From assembly GCA_021604645.1 (NCBI GenBank), contig BQJJ01000011.1:1-64000 (forward strand): 64,000 bases of DNA. The letters are read 5' to 3'. The position numbers and the translations under genes were made by a program. The stretch comes from Methyloligella sp. (GTDB taxonomy: Bacteria; Pseudomonadota; Alphaproteobacteria; Rhizobiales; HXMU1428-3). Below the pieces are notes generated by a model. That model did no database searches. It had not been told where the DNA came from and saw only the letters and a program-made list of their open reading frames with translations. Shown piece by piece: positions 45,048 to 53,945 of this stretch (the stretch's first letter is position 1; each line of letters begins with the position of its first letter).

Positions 45048-45556
45048 TAATGGCTCTCCCTTTCAGCTAAAAACGCCAATAACTGGTGTAATCAAAGCTG
45101 CACTATGATGCAAGTAGAGAATAAGGTCCTACCTATTTTTTGGTACAAATAAGCAACATTGAGGCCGCGAATAAAATATTTATGCCGAATACAGCAAAAA
45201 AACAAAGAAGGGCCAATGAGGCCGCTTGACTTAAGAGTAAAACAAGTCGAATATGAAGACACAAAATGTTGTTATAACAATATTTTAAAGATTGAAGCTC
45301 TCCAGGAGAATTAATCTGAAACAGAACCTTCTAAAATACTTAAATCTAAGTATCGCAGAAATTCTTCAGTTTAACTAGCCTGGAAATATTTAATCTCGAA
45401 TTTATCGAGCGCGCCATAACGATTGTTAAGGTCACTTGTTAAATTCAACTCGTAAAATTTATTTTACAAAATCTAATGATGCAGGGGGGGTGGCACCATA
45501 AGGGTCTCCCCTAATTTTTTGAGTAAAGCTTAAGTAGCTTATTAATATGTGAGGGA
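45048..45556. other. Long spacer between lemA and the repeat-protein gene
   Basis: About 0.5 kb with no credible gene and no A, B or C module. Its 3' end contains the G-rich hairpin listed separately, likely part of the untranslated leader of the downstream gene. Confidence 0.5.
45483..45520 (+). promoter_or_regulatory. G-rich leader hairpin before the repeat-protein gene
   Basis: AGGGG (45483-45487) and CCCCT (45508-45512) flank GGTGGCACC and AAGGGTCT, followed by AATTTTTT. It looks like a terminator or attenuator in the 5' leader, 49 bp before the start codon, or the end of a short upstream transcript. Confidence 0.4.
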
Positions 45557-45568
45557 GTGCGTATAATT

Positions 45569-47002
45569 ATGTATATGCGTAGCGTTGCGCTAATAGTCGC
45601 AGCACTTGGGACAATCACACTAACTACAAATGCAAATGCAACATCGCGTTTGGATCGTGAGAGAACCCATAGAGCCGCACCAGCTTGTACTGTCCATCGG
45701 GTACAGCCAGTGCACTATCGTCAGGTTAAACGTAAAGTTCTAGTTTCTAGAGCAAGACGTGAAGTTCGGTACACACCAGCTGTTTACGGTTGGCAAGCTT
45801 CAAAACAGCTTGTTCGTCGTGGATGGACTGAAACAAGAGTTGTTCCCGCTAGACATCGTCTAAAAATGGAACGTGTTTTGGTAAGCAAAGCTTATGCAAA
45901 AACACATCACACACCAGCTCAGTATGCAACGCGCACTCATCGTGTGCTTGTTAAGCGCGGCTGGACTGAAACTCGTTCAACACCAGCAACATATGGCTGG
46001 AGATCACAACGTGTTCTAGTAAAACGCGGTTGGACTGAAACTCGCAAATCACCAGCTACATATGGCTGGAGATCAGAGCGTGTTCTAGTGAAACGTGGTT
46101 GGACCGAAACTCGTTCAACACCAGCAAAATACGGCTGGAGAACAGAACGCATAATGGCTAGCCGTGGTGGTTATGATCGTGTTAGCACACCTGCTGTTTA
46201 CGGATACAAAAAACAACGTGTCCTCGTAAAACGCGGTGGTGTTCACTACACAAAATCAGCACCTGTTTACAAAACAGTTTACAGAACCAAGCGTGTAGCT
46301 GTTCGTAGCAAACCTTGTCATTGCGATGATCGTGGACATCGTCACCGTTCTCGCACAACATACAAAACCAAACGTGTTGCAACACGTGTATTGGTTCAAA
46401 GTGGCCGTCGTATCGCTCACCGCACACCAGCTGTATACGCATGGAAACAACAACGTGTTCAAGTGAAACGCGCATCTCACCGTCTTGTACGCCGCCCTGC
46501 AGTATACAAAACAGTTAAGAGAAAAGTGATTGTTTCTCGTGGTCGCACACACCGTGTATATCACCCTGCTGTTTACGCAACAAAACGCGTTAAAGTGATG
46601 ACATCTCGCGGTCGCACGCACCGTGTATATCACCCTGCAGTATACGCAACGAAACGCGTTAAAGTGATGACATCTCGTGGTCGCACACACCGTGTATATC
46701 ACAGAGCTGTTTACAAAAACGTGACACGCAAAGTGATGGTACGCCGTGCTAGAACTTGGACTGAAAGAAGACCAGCTCGCTATCGCACTCGTCTTGTTCG
46801 TGTTCAGGTCTCTGCAGCTCGTAAACACCATGTGAAACACGCAGCAGTTTACAGAACTGTAAAACGCCGCGTAGTGGTATCACCTTCGAAACGCCACGTT
46901 GTAGTTAAGCCAGCTGTATATAGCTGGAAAACTACTCGCGTAGCTGTTCGTGGTCACCGCGCACATCGTTCTTATCGTGGACGCCCTTGTCGTAACAGAT
47001 AA
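45569..47002 (+). CDS. Exported Arg/His-rich protein with about 17 copies of a 23-residue repeat
   Basis: The 477-residue protein has a signal peptide (MRSVALIVAALGTITLTTNANA) and then consists almost entirely of repeats with core R-V-L-V-x-R-G near the start and x-P-A-x-Y at the end of each unit. At least three neighbouring units (about residues 330-400) are near-identical at the DNA level, with a 69-bp period. Arginine dominates and acidic residues are scarce, so the product should be highly cationic in the periplasm or outside the cell. Similar 'PAVY...RVLV' proteins occur in Rhizobiales but are unnamed. ATG 45569 follows GAGGGAG; the GTG at 45557 overlaps that site. Confidence 0.8.
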   Translation: MYMRSVALIVAALGTITLTTNANATSRLDRERTHRAAPACTVHRVQPVHYRQVKRKVLVSRARREVRYTPAVYGWQASKQLVRRGWTETRVVPARHRLKMERVLVSKAYAKTHHTPAQYATRTHRVLVKRGWTETRSTPATYGWRSQRVLVKRGWTETRKSPATYGWRSERVLVKRGWTETRSTPAKYGWRTERIMASRGGYDRVSTPAVYGYKKQRVLVKRGGVHYTKSAPVYKTVYRTKRVAVRSKPCHCDDRGHRHRSRTTYKTKRVATRVLVQSGRRIAHRTPAVYAWKQQRVQVKRASHRLVRRPAVYKTVKRKVIVSRGRTHRVYHPAVYATKRVKVMTSRGRTHRVYHPAVYATKRVKVMTSRGRTHRVYHRAVYKNVTRKVMVRRARTWTERRPARYRTRLVRVQVSAARKHHVKHAAVYRTVKRRVVVSPSKRHVVVKPAVYSWKTTRVAVRGHRAHRSYRGRPCRNR

Positions 47003-47111
47003 GTAATATAGACAACGGAACAAAAAGACTTGGGTAAACTCAAGGTGAAACATTAGATATTTTATGAATATCAAATCACCGACATTATGTTGCCCATATC
47101 TAATGTAACGA

Positions 47112-47157
47112 AAAAAAGGCACATGATAGAAATATCATGTGCCTTTTTTGTTTTTTT
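47112..47157. terminator. Terminator after the repeat-protein gene
   Basis: AAAGGCACATGATA and TATCATGTGCCTTT form a long perfect stem around GAAA, with A and T runs on either side. Confidence 0.85.
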
Positions 47158-47297
47158 CTAACGTTTAAGTAAAACTCGCAGTATCATAAAACTTGCATAG
47201 CGAATATTTAGCCTGCGGCGAGATAATAGATATACATTGTGCGTACCACATATAAAATGAACCCTGACATTCATATAATCAAAAAGCTGGCAAACAC

Positions 47298-48251
47298 ATG
47301 ACCAAAATAGTTTTTCTCGATAAAGGTACCTTTCCAACAACTCTGGAAGCCAAAAAACCATCATTTCCTCATGAATGGCAAGAGTTTGAAGGAACCCCAA
47401 AAGATCAGATCATTCCGAGGCTTCAAGGGGCAGATATCGCAATAACGAATAAAGTGAAGCTTGATGATGAAACTTTATCAAGTCTCCCTGACCTAAAAAT
47501 GATCGCCATAGCAGCAACTGGTTTTGATCATGTTGACATCCATTCTGCACATGCAAAAGACATTACAGTCGCAAATGTAAAAGGTTACGCCGTTAATTCT
47601 GTGCCTGAACATGCCATGATGATGATTATGGCTCTAAGTCGTTCTCTCCTTGGCTATCAATCAGATATCGAAAAAGGCGAGTGGCAAAAAGCCAATCAAT
47701 TTTGCTTCTTTAATCACCCTATCGAAGACCTACATGATAAAACTCTAGGTATCATTGGCCGCGGAGTACTCGGCGCCGGTCTTGCTCGCCTTGCAAGTGG
47801 TTTCGGTATGGGGATCATGTATGCTGGGCGCCGGGGAGATAAAGATCCTCATAAACCTTATATAGAGTTTGATGAGTTCTTGGAGCAGAGTGACATTATA
47901 TCCATACACTGCCCTTTAAATGATCATACTAGAGATTTGATCACAAAAAATGAATTCAGCAAAATGTCCCGCAATCCTATCCTTATCAACGCATCACGCG
48001 GTGGTATCGTCAATGAAGCTGATGCTGTTGACGCAGTAAACCAAAGAAAAATCAGAGCCCTTGGTGTTGATTGTCTCTCATTAGAGCCACCAAGAAACGG
48101 CAATCCATTGCTCTCCATCGCTCATTATCCAAACGTGATCATCACCCCTCACATCGCCTGGGCCAGCACAGACGCCGTCCAAAGCCTATGGGATAGCTTA
48201 ATTAACAATATTGAAGAATGGCAAAAAGGCGATCTAAAAACCGCCCTGTAA
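47298..48251 (+). CDS. D-2-hydroxyacid dehydrogenase (glycerate dehydrogenase-like)
   Basis: The 317-residue NAD(P)-dependent enzyme has the NAD-binding GIIGRGVLGAGLARLASGFGM fingerprint, NASRGGIVNEADAVDA with the substrate Arg nearby, and the catalytic His in ITPHIAWAS. KGYAVNSVPEHAMMM is also typical of this family. It resembles hydroxypyruvate/glycerate dehydrogenases; substrate uncertain. It is alone between a terminator and a mosaic repeat. Confidence 0.9.
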   Translation: MTKIVFLDKGTFPTTLEAKKPSFPHEWQEFEGTPKDQIIPRLQGADIAITNKVKLDDETLSSLPDLKMIAIAATGFDHVDIHSAHAKDITVANVKGYAVNSVPEHAMMMIMALSRSLLGYQSDIEKGEWQKANQFCFFNHPIEDLHDKTLGIIGRGVLGAGLARLASGFGMGIMYAGRRGDKDPHKPYIEFDEFLEQSDIISIHCPLNDHTRDLITKNEFSKMSRNPILINASRGGIVNEADAVDAVNQRKIRALGVDCLSLEPPRNGNPLLSIAHYPNVIITPHIAWASTDAVQSLWDSLINNIEEWQKGDLKTAL

Positions 48252-48349
48252 ACAGCGCAATTACTAACCGACCAAACAGTCGTACCCGAAAACCGGTTAC
48301 CTCAACCGATTACAGATAGATAATTGAAAGAACATTATTCAAATTCTAT

Positions 48350-48508
48350 ACACGAAGAAGGAGTGACGCCACTTCGGCGTCAGGACATGGCGCAGCGTCA
48401 GTGAAGCCCGGCGCATTGCGCCGCACCTCGTAGGCCCATGAGCTTCAGCAGCGCAGTTGCTGGTGGGCAAGCTGAAGTGCCACTAAAATAGAATAGCCGT
48501 GAGAGAGA
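48350..48508 (+). repeat. Mosaic repeat, copy 7 (A with B inserted)
   Basis: Hairpin 1 is GACGCC (48365-48370)/GGCGTC (48376-48381). Hairpin 2 is GGCGC (48410-48414)/GCGCC (48418-48422). A B-type segment (GTTGC...GCAA with a gctgaagtgccac tail, about 48452-48488) sits where the right arm of hairpin 3 should be, then come GAATAGCC and GTGAGAGAG. It separates two converging genes. Confidence 0.85.
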
Positions 48509-48520
48509 AAAAAAAGAAAA

Positions 48521-49483
48521 CTATGAATTAAGCTCAACAACGTTAGGATCAAGTTCAACAATCTCAATCACTTCGCTGCGCTCAGGAATAAAATCATTTG
48601 GAGTATATTTATTAAATTGCACTTGATTGCGACCACTTTCCTTCGCCAGGTAAAGGCCTAAGTCAGAGCGTTTAAGAAGGCTCTCAATGCTATCTCCTTT
48701 AGCCCATTTACTTACACCAAAGCTACAAGTCAATTTTAATGGTTTTGAATAACCTTCCGCTTCAATGTCCAATGCTTCAACCTCGGCACGTAATTTTTCA
48801 GCCACATCAAGCGCTTCTTCTTTCCCTGCGTTAGGTAGAAGCAAAGCAAATTCTTCACCGCCCATTCGAGCAAATAAACCATATTCGCGCTCAACAGTTC
48901 CAACAACAGCAACAAGCGCTTTATCACCTATGTCATGACCATAATTGTCATTCACACGTTTAAAGTGATCAATATCAAACATTATGGCAGAAAGATCTGC
49001 CCCATCATCAGCCGCTGTACAATGAGCCACAGACGCATCAAAGAAAGCCCGACGATTTAAAATACCGGTTAAACAATCAAGCGTTGCCAACTTGATTAAT
49101 TCTTCTTGCATATATTTCATGCGTTCAGCCACGCGTAAGCGAGCCAGAAGTTCCTGTAAATTTGGAGGTTTGCGAATAAAGTCATCCGCACCGCTATCAA
49201 GCGTTTCGATTAATTTACTATCTTCAGTACTTGAAGACATCGCAAGGATATAAATTTGTCGGCCCCGTGAAACAAGTAAACGCGTATCCCAACAAAGTTC
49301 AAAACCTGAAATTGGACTTAGCTCCAAGCCAGTTAAAACCACATCAACATCTTGTTCACATCGAATATATGTAAGCGCCTCGGTAGCATCTAAAAAACTA
49401 ACAACTGAATGATCATGTTCTTCCAGCATAGTCGTTAAAATTTTCAAATTCACGCGACTATTATCGACAACGACAATCTTCAT
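48521..49483 (-). CDS. Receiver-GGDEF diguanylate cyclase with altered receiver
   Basis: The 320-residue protein has a CheY-like receiver and a GGDEF domain (RRAFFDASVAHC, SAIMFDIDHFKRVNDNYGHDIGDKAL, RMGGEEFALLL), so it should make c-di-GMP. In the receiver the phosphorylatable Asp position reads VVLTGLELSP, i.e. Gly where TD is usual, although the conserved Lys (IRKPP) remains; phosphorylation control is probably lost. The upstream inhibitory RxxD motif is also absent (REYG at that spacing). It resembles a single-receiver version of PleD. Confidence 0.88.
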   Translation of the reverse strand: MKIVVVDNSRVNLKILTTMLEEHDHSVVSFLDATEALTYIRCEQDVDVVLTGLELSPISGFELCWDTRLLVSRGRQIYILAMSSSTEDSKLIETLDSGADDFIRKPPNLQELLARLRVAERMKYMQEELIKLATLDCLTGILNRRAFFDASVAHCTAADDGADLSAIMFDIDHFKRVNDNYGHDIGDKALVAVVGTVEREYGLFARMGGEEFALLLPNAGKEEALDVAEKLRAEVEALDIEAEGYSKPLKLTCSFGVSKWAKGDSIESLLKRSDLGLYLAKESGRNQVQFNKYTPNDFIPERSEVIEIVELDPNVVELNS

Positions 49484-49691
49484 GGTTTTAAACCTTATAA
49501 ATCAGCAATATTAATCAGTTAACATAGAAATCTAAATAATATGAAAACGTTAATGATTTAAAGGGGATTTAAACTAAAGTTTTACTTAACAAAAAATTAA
49601 GACGTACAAATCAAAACGAAATTATAAAAACTCAAAAAAGAAATAATCAAATAAATATAATGACTTAAGACAAAAACGCTTAAGGAAATTG

Positions 49692-50993
49692 TCATCTTAT
49701 TTTACAAGGTCTAGATTTAAACTCACCTACAACAAAAGCACCTGAAACCCAGCCCTCAGCCTCAATTGCAGTATCATCAGAGGTTAATTTATAAGATAAA
49801 ATGCGACACCAGGGCGAAGCCATTGTTTTGCGTCCAATCGCATCTAACCCATGCCATTCTCTTAATGAAATTTCACCAAGACACTCTTTATACTGAATTT
49901 CAACAGCATCAAAAGGAAGAGCAGCAACAAGTTTAGCTTTATGGTGGGCGGCCTCTCTAACGTTCAAAACATCATTTGAAGCAACACAAACAACTCGAAG
50001 CATGTCACTCTTTACATCGCCTTTAGAGGTAGACATCTCAGAATTATCAACCAAATCTTCAGGTTCTTGCTCAATTAATTCTTTCTCTTTGGATGCAAGC
50101 TCATCAACAATTTGCAAGCGAGGCTTTACGGCCTCTTTATTCGCCTTACTGTCAGATTGAATTAAATGAGAAGATGAACTCTTCCCCTTATAAGGCGTAA
50201 TCGGAAAATCAAAATGTTTACGCCGATAAGGCTCATTCTTTAATGAGAAATGCCACCACTCTTTGCGATAATTCTCAAAACCAACCGCCGCCATCTCACG
50301 CACCAATAAGTCCCTATTTTTTCGCGCATCTAGTACAACGCGAGATTTCGTATGACTTTTTTCATGAAAACAATCATAACCAGTGCCAAAATCAAGGCTG
50401 TTATCTGCATAACGACTATCCATGTCCTCAAAACAAGCTGTCTGCTTAGATGGATCATGCTCGGGTTGAGATTTAGGCGGCAAAGGAACAATCGTTAAAT
50501 CAACAGTACTGCCCCGCGAGTGAGTAGAGCGCCGGGCAATATAACCAAGACCAAATAATTTTGATTTTTTTAATGTCGGATAAAATTCAGCCTTGGTTTT
50601 TATGTCAGTTGGTTTCTTCGCCCAAGCAATAAAATCATTCACAGCTCGTTGTGGTCGATAACAATCATAAACTTTTAAAGAAAGCCCTCTTGGGCGCAAT
50701 CGTTTTTGAACCTTTTTCAAAGCTCGTGCAGCCGGCATCGTTAAAATACATTCAGCCGCCTTATATCCTTTCACCCGGCGCCCCAAAAAATTATGAGATC
50801 CATAATAGCGCATCTCTTGTAAAATACTCGGATCAACAGCTTTAAGGTAAGTAAAAAATTTGGGTAACTCACCGGCTCTAACCGGCGCGAGTGAAAATAG
50901 AATAAAGAAAGTGATAAGTGAAAAACTGAATAGAAAACATCGATTCAACAAAAACAAAGCACGCTTTTGAAATGGCACCAATTGATAAACCAT
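49692..50993 (-). CDS. Secreted VanX/DdpX-like D-Ala-D-Ala dipeptidase with SH3 domain
   Basis: The 433-residue protein has a signal sequence (hydrophobic run to PVRAGEL), an M15D-type zinc peptidase domain (MRYYGSHNFLGRRV, KVYDCYRPQRAVNDF, the metal site STHSRGSTVDLT, and EWWHFSL) and, after a Ser/Lys linker, a C-terminal bacterial SH3 domain (about residues 335-430, VLNVREAAHHKAKLVAALPF). VanX-type enzymes cut D-Ala-D-Ala; in non-resistant bacteria they recycle cell-wall peptides. It is 52 bp after the caspase-like gene, same strand. ATG 50993 has GAGGG upstream. Confidence 0.88.
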   Translation of the reverse strand: MVYQLVPFQKRALFLLNRCFLFSFSLITFFILFSLAPVRAGELPKFFTYLKAVDPSILQEMRYYGSHNFLGRRVKGYKAAECILTMPAARALKKVQKRLRPRGLSLKVYDCYRPQRAVNDFIAWAKKPTDIKTKAEFYPTLKKSKLFGLGYIARRSTHSRGSTVDLTIVPLPPKSQPEHDPSKQTACFEDMDSRYADNSLDFGTGYDCFHEKSHTKSRVVLDARKNRDLLVREMAAVGFENYRKEWWHFSLKNEPYRRKHFDFPITPYKGKSSSSHLIQSDSKANKEAVKPRLQIVDELASKEKELIEQEPEDLVDNSEMSTSKGDVKSDMLRVVCVASNDVLNVREAAHHKAKLVAALPFDAVEIQYKECLGEISLREWHGLDAIGRKTMASPWCRILSYKLTSDDTAIEAEGWVSGAFVVGEFKSRPCKIR

Positions 50994-51048
50994 CACACCC
51001 TCACAAACTTTAAATAAGCTAAGTAAAATACAGCCACCAAATCAAAAT

Positions 51049-52680
51049 TTAAGGTCGCCGGCCCGTAGACATATTCGCCAAATACCGGCCAGACGCCCAA
51101 CCAGAAACATTTTTCCAGTTAACAATACACCAACGGCTTTTTCGTGACCCGATTGACTTACACTGACGCACAGTAACATTTTTCCCATTATGAGGAATCC
51201 GCCCAACGATCGCATATTTTGTCGAAGGCCCGCGGCGAACATTTAATTTATCCGGATATGTATGATCAATCACCCGGTAATACTTGCTAGCAGAACCACC
51301 AACAGGTTTGCGATCATTATAAGTTAAGTACTTGCCAGAAGCCCAACCACTTACACAACGATACTTTACCAAACACCAGTTTCGAGACGTACATTCAACC
51401 CGCCGCACACCAGTACCATGAGGAGGAATTGCTCCCACAATCGGATAACGAGTAGAAGGTCCCTGGCGCACATTTAAAACATCATCAGAGCGAATATCAA
51501 TCACACGCCATTTCCCATGCGGATGACCGCAATATTGACGCGTCTTTTTTATTTCTTTAGGAGGCACAACATAAGCCGTCTGCAAACTCTTCAAACGGGC
51601 CTTTGCTTCACCCTTATAATCCCCATCAGGAAACGCTGCCAAATACCGCCGATAGCCAGAAGCTTTATTTTGTTTTTTTATCCGTTGCCACATTTTATCA
51701 TCCGCAATACTACGAATAATCTGGCGCACACGGGCTGCATTTTCATGTTTTGGAAATGTGCGCAAAAAAGATTTATACCCATCAAGCGTATTATCTTCGA
51801 CAGCTTTTAAATAAGCCAATTGCGCATCAGGCGCGCGTTCTTCCGGCTTCACTTCTCCAGGTTCAACAACATCTTCAATTTTAGGTTTCGCTTCAACTTC
51901 AACTTTCGGTCGCGTCTCACTTCCTTCAGGTAAAAAGTAAAAGTCACCCGTAAGCGAAGAACTCTCCCAAGGGGTTTGAGTTTCTTTCGTCTCCTCATGA
52001 ACTTGCAACCGCACCCGCTTAAATACCCGCTCAATCGTCAAACCAGGTTCTTGCATCGTCTTCACCAAAGCAGCAGTATATGGAGAGTTCTCCCCCTCAC
52101 CATCAGCAGCCACATCACCAGGTGACGTCGCATAGGCAATCAAAGAGCCCTTAGGCGCATTAATCCGCGCCAACCCGCGCGATAAAGACCGAGTTGAAGA
52201 TTTAAAAGGATTATCACGGCACGCGTCTAGAACAACCACATTGAAACCATTGCCAGCGACATTCATCGCATTTGTCACAACTTCAAGGTCTATAGATTCA
52301 ATCTCCACATCAACAGCAGATGAGATTTTCGCACTCACTGGAATAAGGTAATTCCGCCCACCAACTTGCACACCATGCCCGGCATAATAAAACAATCCAA
52401 CCGTACCGCGACCACCAGCTTCTAATTTCTGCGCAAAAGTTTTAATCGCGCGTTTCATATCATTTTGAGAAAGGTCCAACGAAGAGATAACATCAAACCC
52501 AAGTTCTTTCAGAACTTTCGTCATCACAAGCGCATCATTTTTAGGATTATCAAGCGGAGATGTATGTTGATATGCCGAGTTACCAATAACAAGAGCGACC
52601 CGCCCTGTTTCAGCAAGCGCCGAATTAGTAAAATTCAAAAAACCCAAAGCAACCAAAGATATAAAAATAAAACGCACCAT
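51049..52680 (-). CDS. Exported caspase-like (C14) protease with two SH3 domains
   Basis: The protein (543 residues from ATG 52680) starts with a signal peptide (FISLVALGFLNFTNSALA). The caspase-like domain spans about residues 20-255: RVALVIGNSAYQH, catalytic His in LFYYAGHGVQVGG, catalytic Cys in VVVLDACRDNPF, and AYATSPGDVAADG. A coiled/helical middle part follows, and two bacterial SH3 repeats close the chain (VLNVRQGPSTRYPIVG..., KLNVRRGPSTKYAIVG...). Such orthocaspases cleave after Arg or Lys. The SH3 domains suggest binding to peptidoglycan peptides. Confidence 0.9.
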   Translation of the reverse strand: MVRFIFISLVALGFLNFTNSALAETGRVALVIGNSAYQHTSPLDNPKNDALVMTKVLKELGFDVISSLDLSQNDMKRAIKTFAQKLEAGGRGTVGLFYYAGHGVQVGGRNYLIPVSAKISSAVDVEIESIDLEVVTNAMNVAGNGFNVVVLDACRDNPFKSSTRSLSRGLARINAPKGSLIAYATSPGDVAADGEGENSPYTAALVKTMQEPGLTIERVFKRVRLQVHEETKETQTPWESSSLTGDFYFLPEGSETRPKVEVEAKPKIEDVVEPGEVKPEERAPDAQLAYLKAVEDNTLDGYKSFLRTFPKHENAARVRQIIRSIADDKMWQRIKKQNKASGYRRYLAAFPDGDYKGEAKARLKSLQTAYVVPPKEIKKTRQYCGHPHGKWRVIDIRSDDVLNVRQGPSTRYPIVGAIPPHGTGVRRVECTSRNWCLVKYRCVSGWASGKYLTYNDRKPVGGSASKYYRVIDHTYPDKLNVRRGPSTKYAIVGRIPHNGKNVTVRQCKSIGSRKSRWCIVNWKNVSGWASGRYLANMSTGRRP

Positions 52681-52827
52681 CAGCCAATTCCCCAAAAACC
52701 GGATATGAAACAAAACAATAATCAAAGGATTATAGCTGATTGAAAAGAAAAATGCGATCTCTCAACCACTAAGTTTTAGATTAAATTATCTTAATGAACT
52801 TGCTCAAAGCGAAATGCTCTAAGAAAC

Positions 52828-52870
52828 ATTAAGCTTCAGCTCATAAAATAAATCGTGAGAAAGAGAAAAT
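52828..52870 (+). repeat. Truncated A tail next to copy 8
   Basis: AGCTTCAGCT, a short spacer and CGTGAGAAAGAG repeat the last part of copy 8, which begins 8 bp downstream. It looks like an older 3' end of module A. Confidence 0.5.
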
Positions 52871-52877
52871 CTAACAG

Positions 52878-53095
52878 TACGAAGAAGGGAGTGCTCTACT
52901 TCAGAGTACGGACATGACGCCAGCGCGGTTGTTAGTGGGCAAACTAAAGCTCAAATAAATGGCGTCCGGTGCACCAGATCAGCCCGAACGGAGCATAGCG
53001 AGTACGGATAAGCTGATCGTAAGAAAAGCACCGCCCCTCGGAGGCCTATGAGCTTCAGCTCATAGAATAGCCCGTGAGAGAAATAGAGAGAAACC
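52878..53095 (+). repeat. Mosaic repeat, copy 8 (A with B and C)
   Basis: Hairpin 1 is GTGCTCT (52891-52897)/AGAGTAC (52903-52909). A B-type insert (GGTTGT...GCAAAC, 52924-52960) lies within a GACGCC...GGCGTC pair. Module C (52977-53018, GATCAGC/GCTGATC) lies between GGTGC and GCACC, the arms of hairpin 2. Hairpin 3 is TATGAGC-ttca-GCTCATA, then GCCCGTGAGAG. Most of 52681-53108 is repeat DNA; no gene there. Confidence 0.85.
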
Positions 53096-53108
53096 AAACC
53101 AACACCAC

Positions 53109-53531
53109 CTAATGAATTTGCTTGCGAATATAAATAGATTTATTTGTCGAGATCTCACCAGTTGGCAACTTAACCTCTTGCAACACAGCCATCTGCGTCC
53201 CATCAGGAGATAACCGCCGAATAACAGACATCAACACAACCCCGTTCATGGCAGCCGCACTATTCAACTCATGAGATGAAACAGATGTGATAGAAAGCGC
53301 ATCGACCAAATCCCCCCCATTAAACGGAGCCAACTTGCCATCAGGTTTCCCGCACAGCGTCATTTGGTGTGTTTCATTATTTTGATCAGTAAGACTCATA
53401 TCAAAGATAAGGTCAGAGCCCTCATCATGAATATGATAAGTCGCAGCGAATGGCACCTCGCCCTGTTCAAAATGGCAAAGCTCAGTATCCAACACCCACT
53501 CACCTAAAAACAAATCATAGGACTTACTCAC
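53109..53531 (-). CDS. Protein of unknown function, possible lipocalin-like
   Basis: The 140-residue cytoplasmic protein is beta-rich with few charged clusters. GEWVLDTELCHFEQGEVPFAATYHIH and VIRRLSPDGTQMAVLQEV suggest a small barrel like lipocalin or FABP folds, but there is no certain family hit from memory. It stands alone near tRNA-Gly, with a mosaic repeat just downstream. Confidence 0.6.
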   Translation of the reverse strand: MSKSYDLFLGEWVLDTELCHFEQGEVPFAATYHIHDEGSDLIFDMSLTDQNNETHQMTLCGKPDGKLAPFNGGDLVDALSITSVSSHELNSAAAMNGVVLMSVIRRLSPDGTQMAVLQEVKLPTGEISTNKSIYIRKQIH

Positions 53532-53657
53532 AAATAAGCTCCAAAAATCATAAAAGTTTAACCATCAAACGCAAAAAAACCGCTCACATTATGATGCAAA
53601 CGGCTCGGAAGTTCAAAAAATAAACCAAATTATCTTCTAAAAATCAAAAAGATAAAA

Positions 53658-53732
53658 TGGAGCGGGCGATGAGATTCGAACTCACGACCCCAACCTTGGC
53701 AAGGTTGTGCTCTACCCCTGAGCTACGCCCGC
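53658..53732 (-). tRNA. tRNA-Gly (anticodon GCC)
   Basis: The reverse complement gives acceptor GCGGGCG/CGCCCGC, a D-arm with GGGGTAGAGC, an anticodon loop TTGCCAA with GCC, a T-loop TTCGAAT, and an encoded TCCA end. It reads GGC and GGU glycine codons. Confidence 0.96.
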
Positions 53733-53945
53733 TAAATAATGGGTCATCATCTAAATACAGAAAACCCTGTACCAACAAGATGATGTGGAGCGGTTCTAGA
53801 TCATTCCGACAAACTTGTCCAGAGCAAAAAATCAATTTTTTTATTCATTCCGCACTTCACAAAAAATAACTCAATAAATAGCTATTGAAAATCACCGTTG
53901 AAAAGCCCACACTTATATAAAGATAACTAACCAATAATTTATAAA

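Noticed and set aside
45937..46840. Long antisense open frames within the repeat-protein gene
   Set aside because: They mirror the periodic codon pattern of the real gene (repeats such as FTRTRSDLQPYVAG) and lack start signals.
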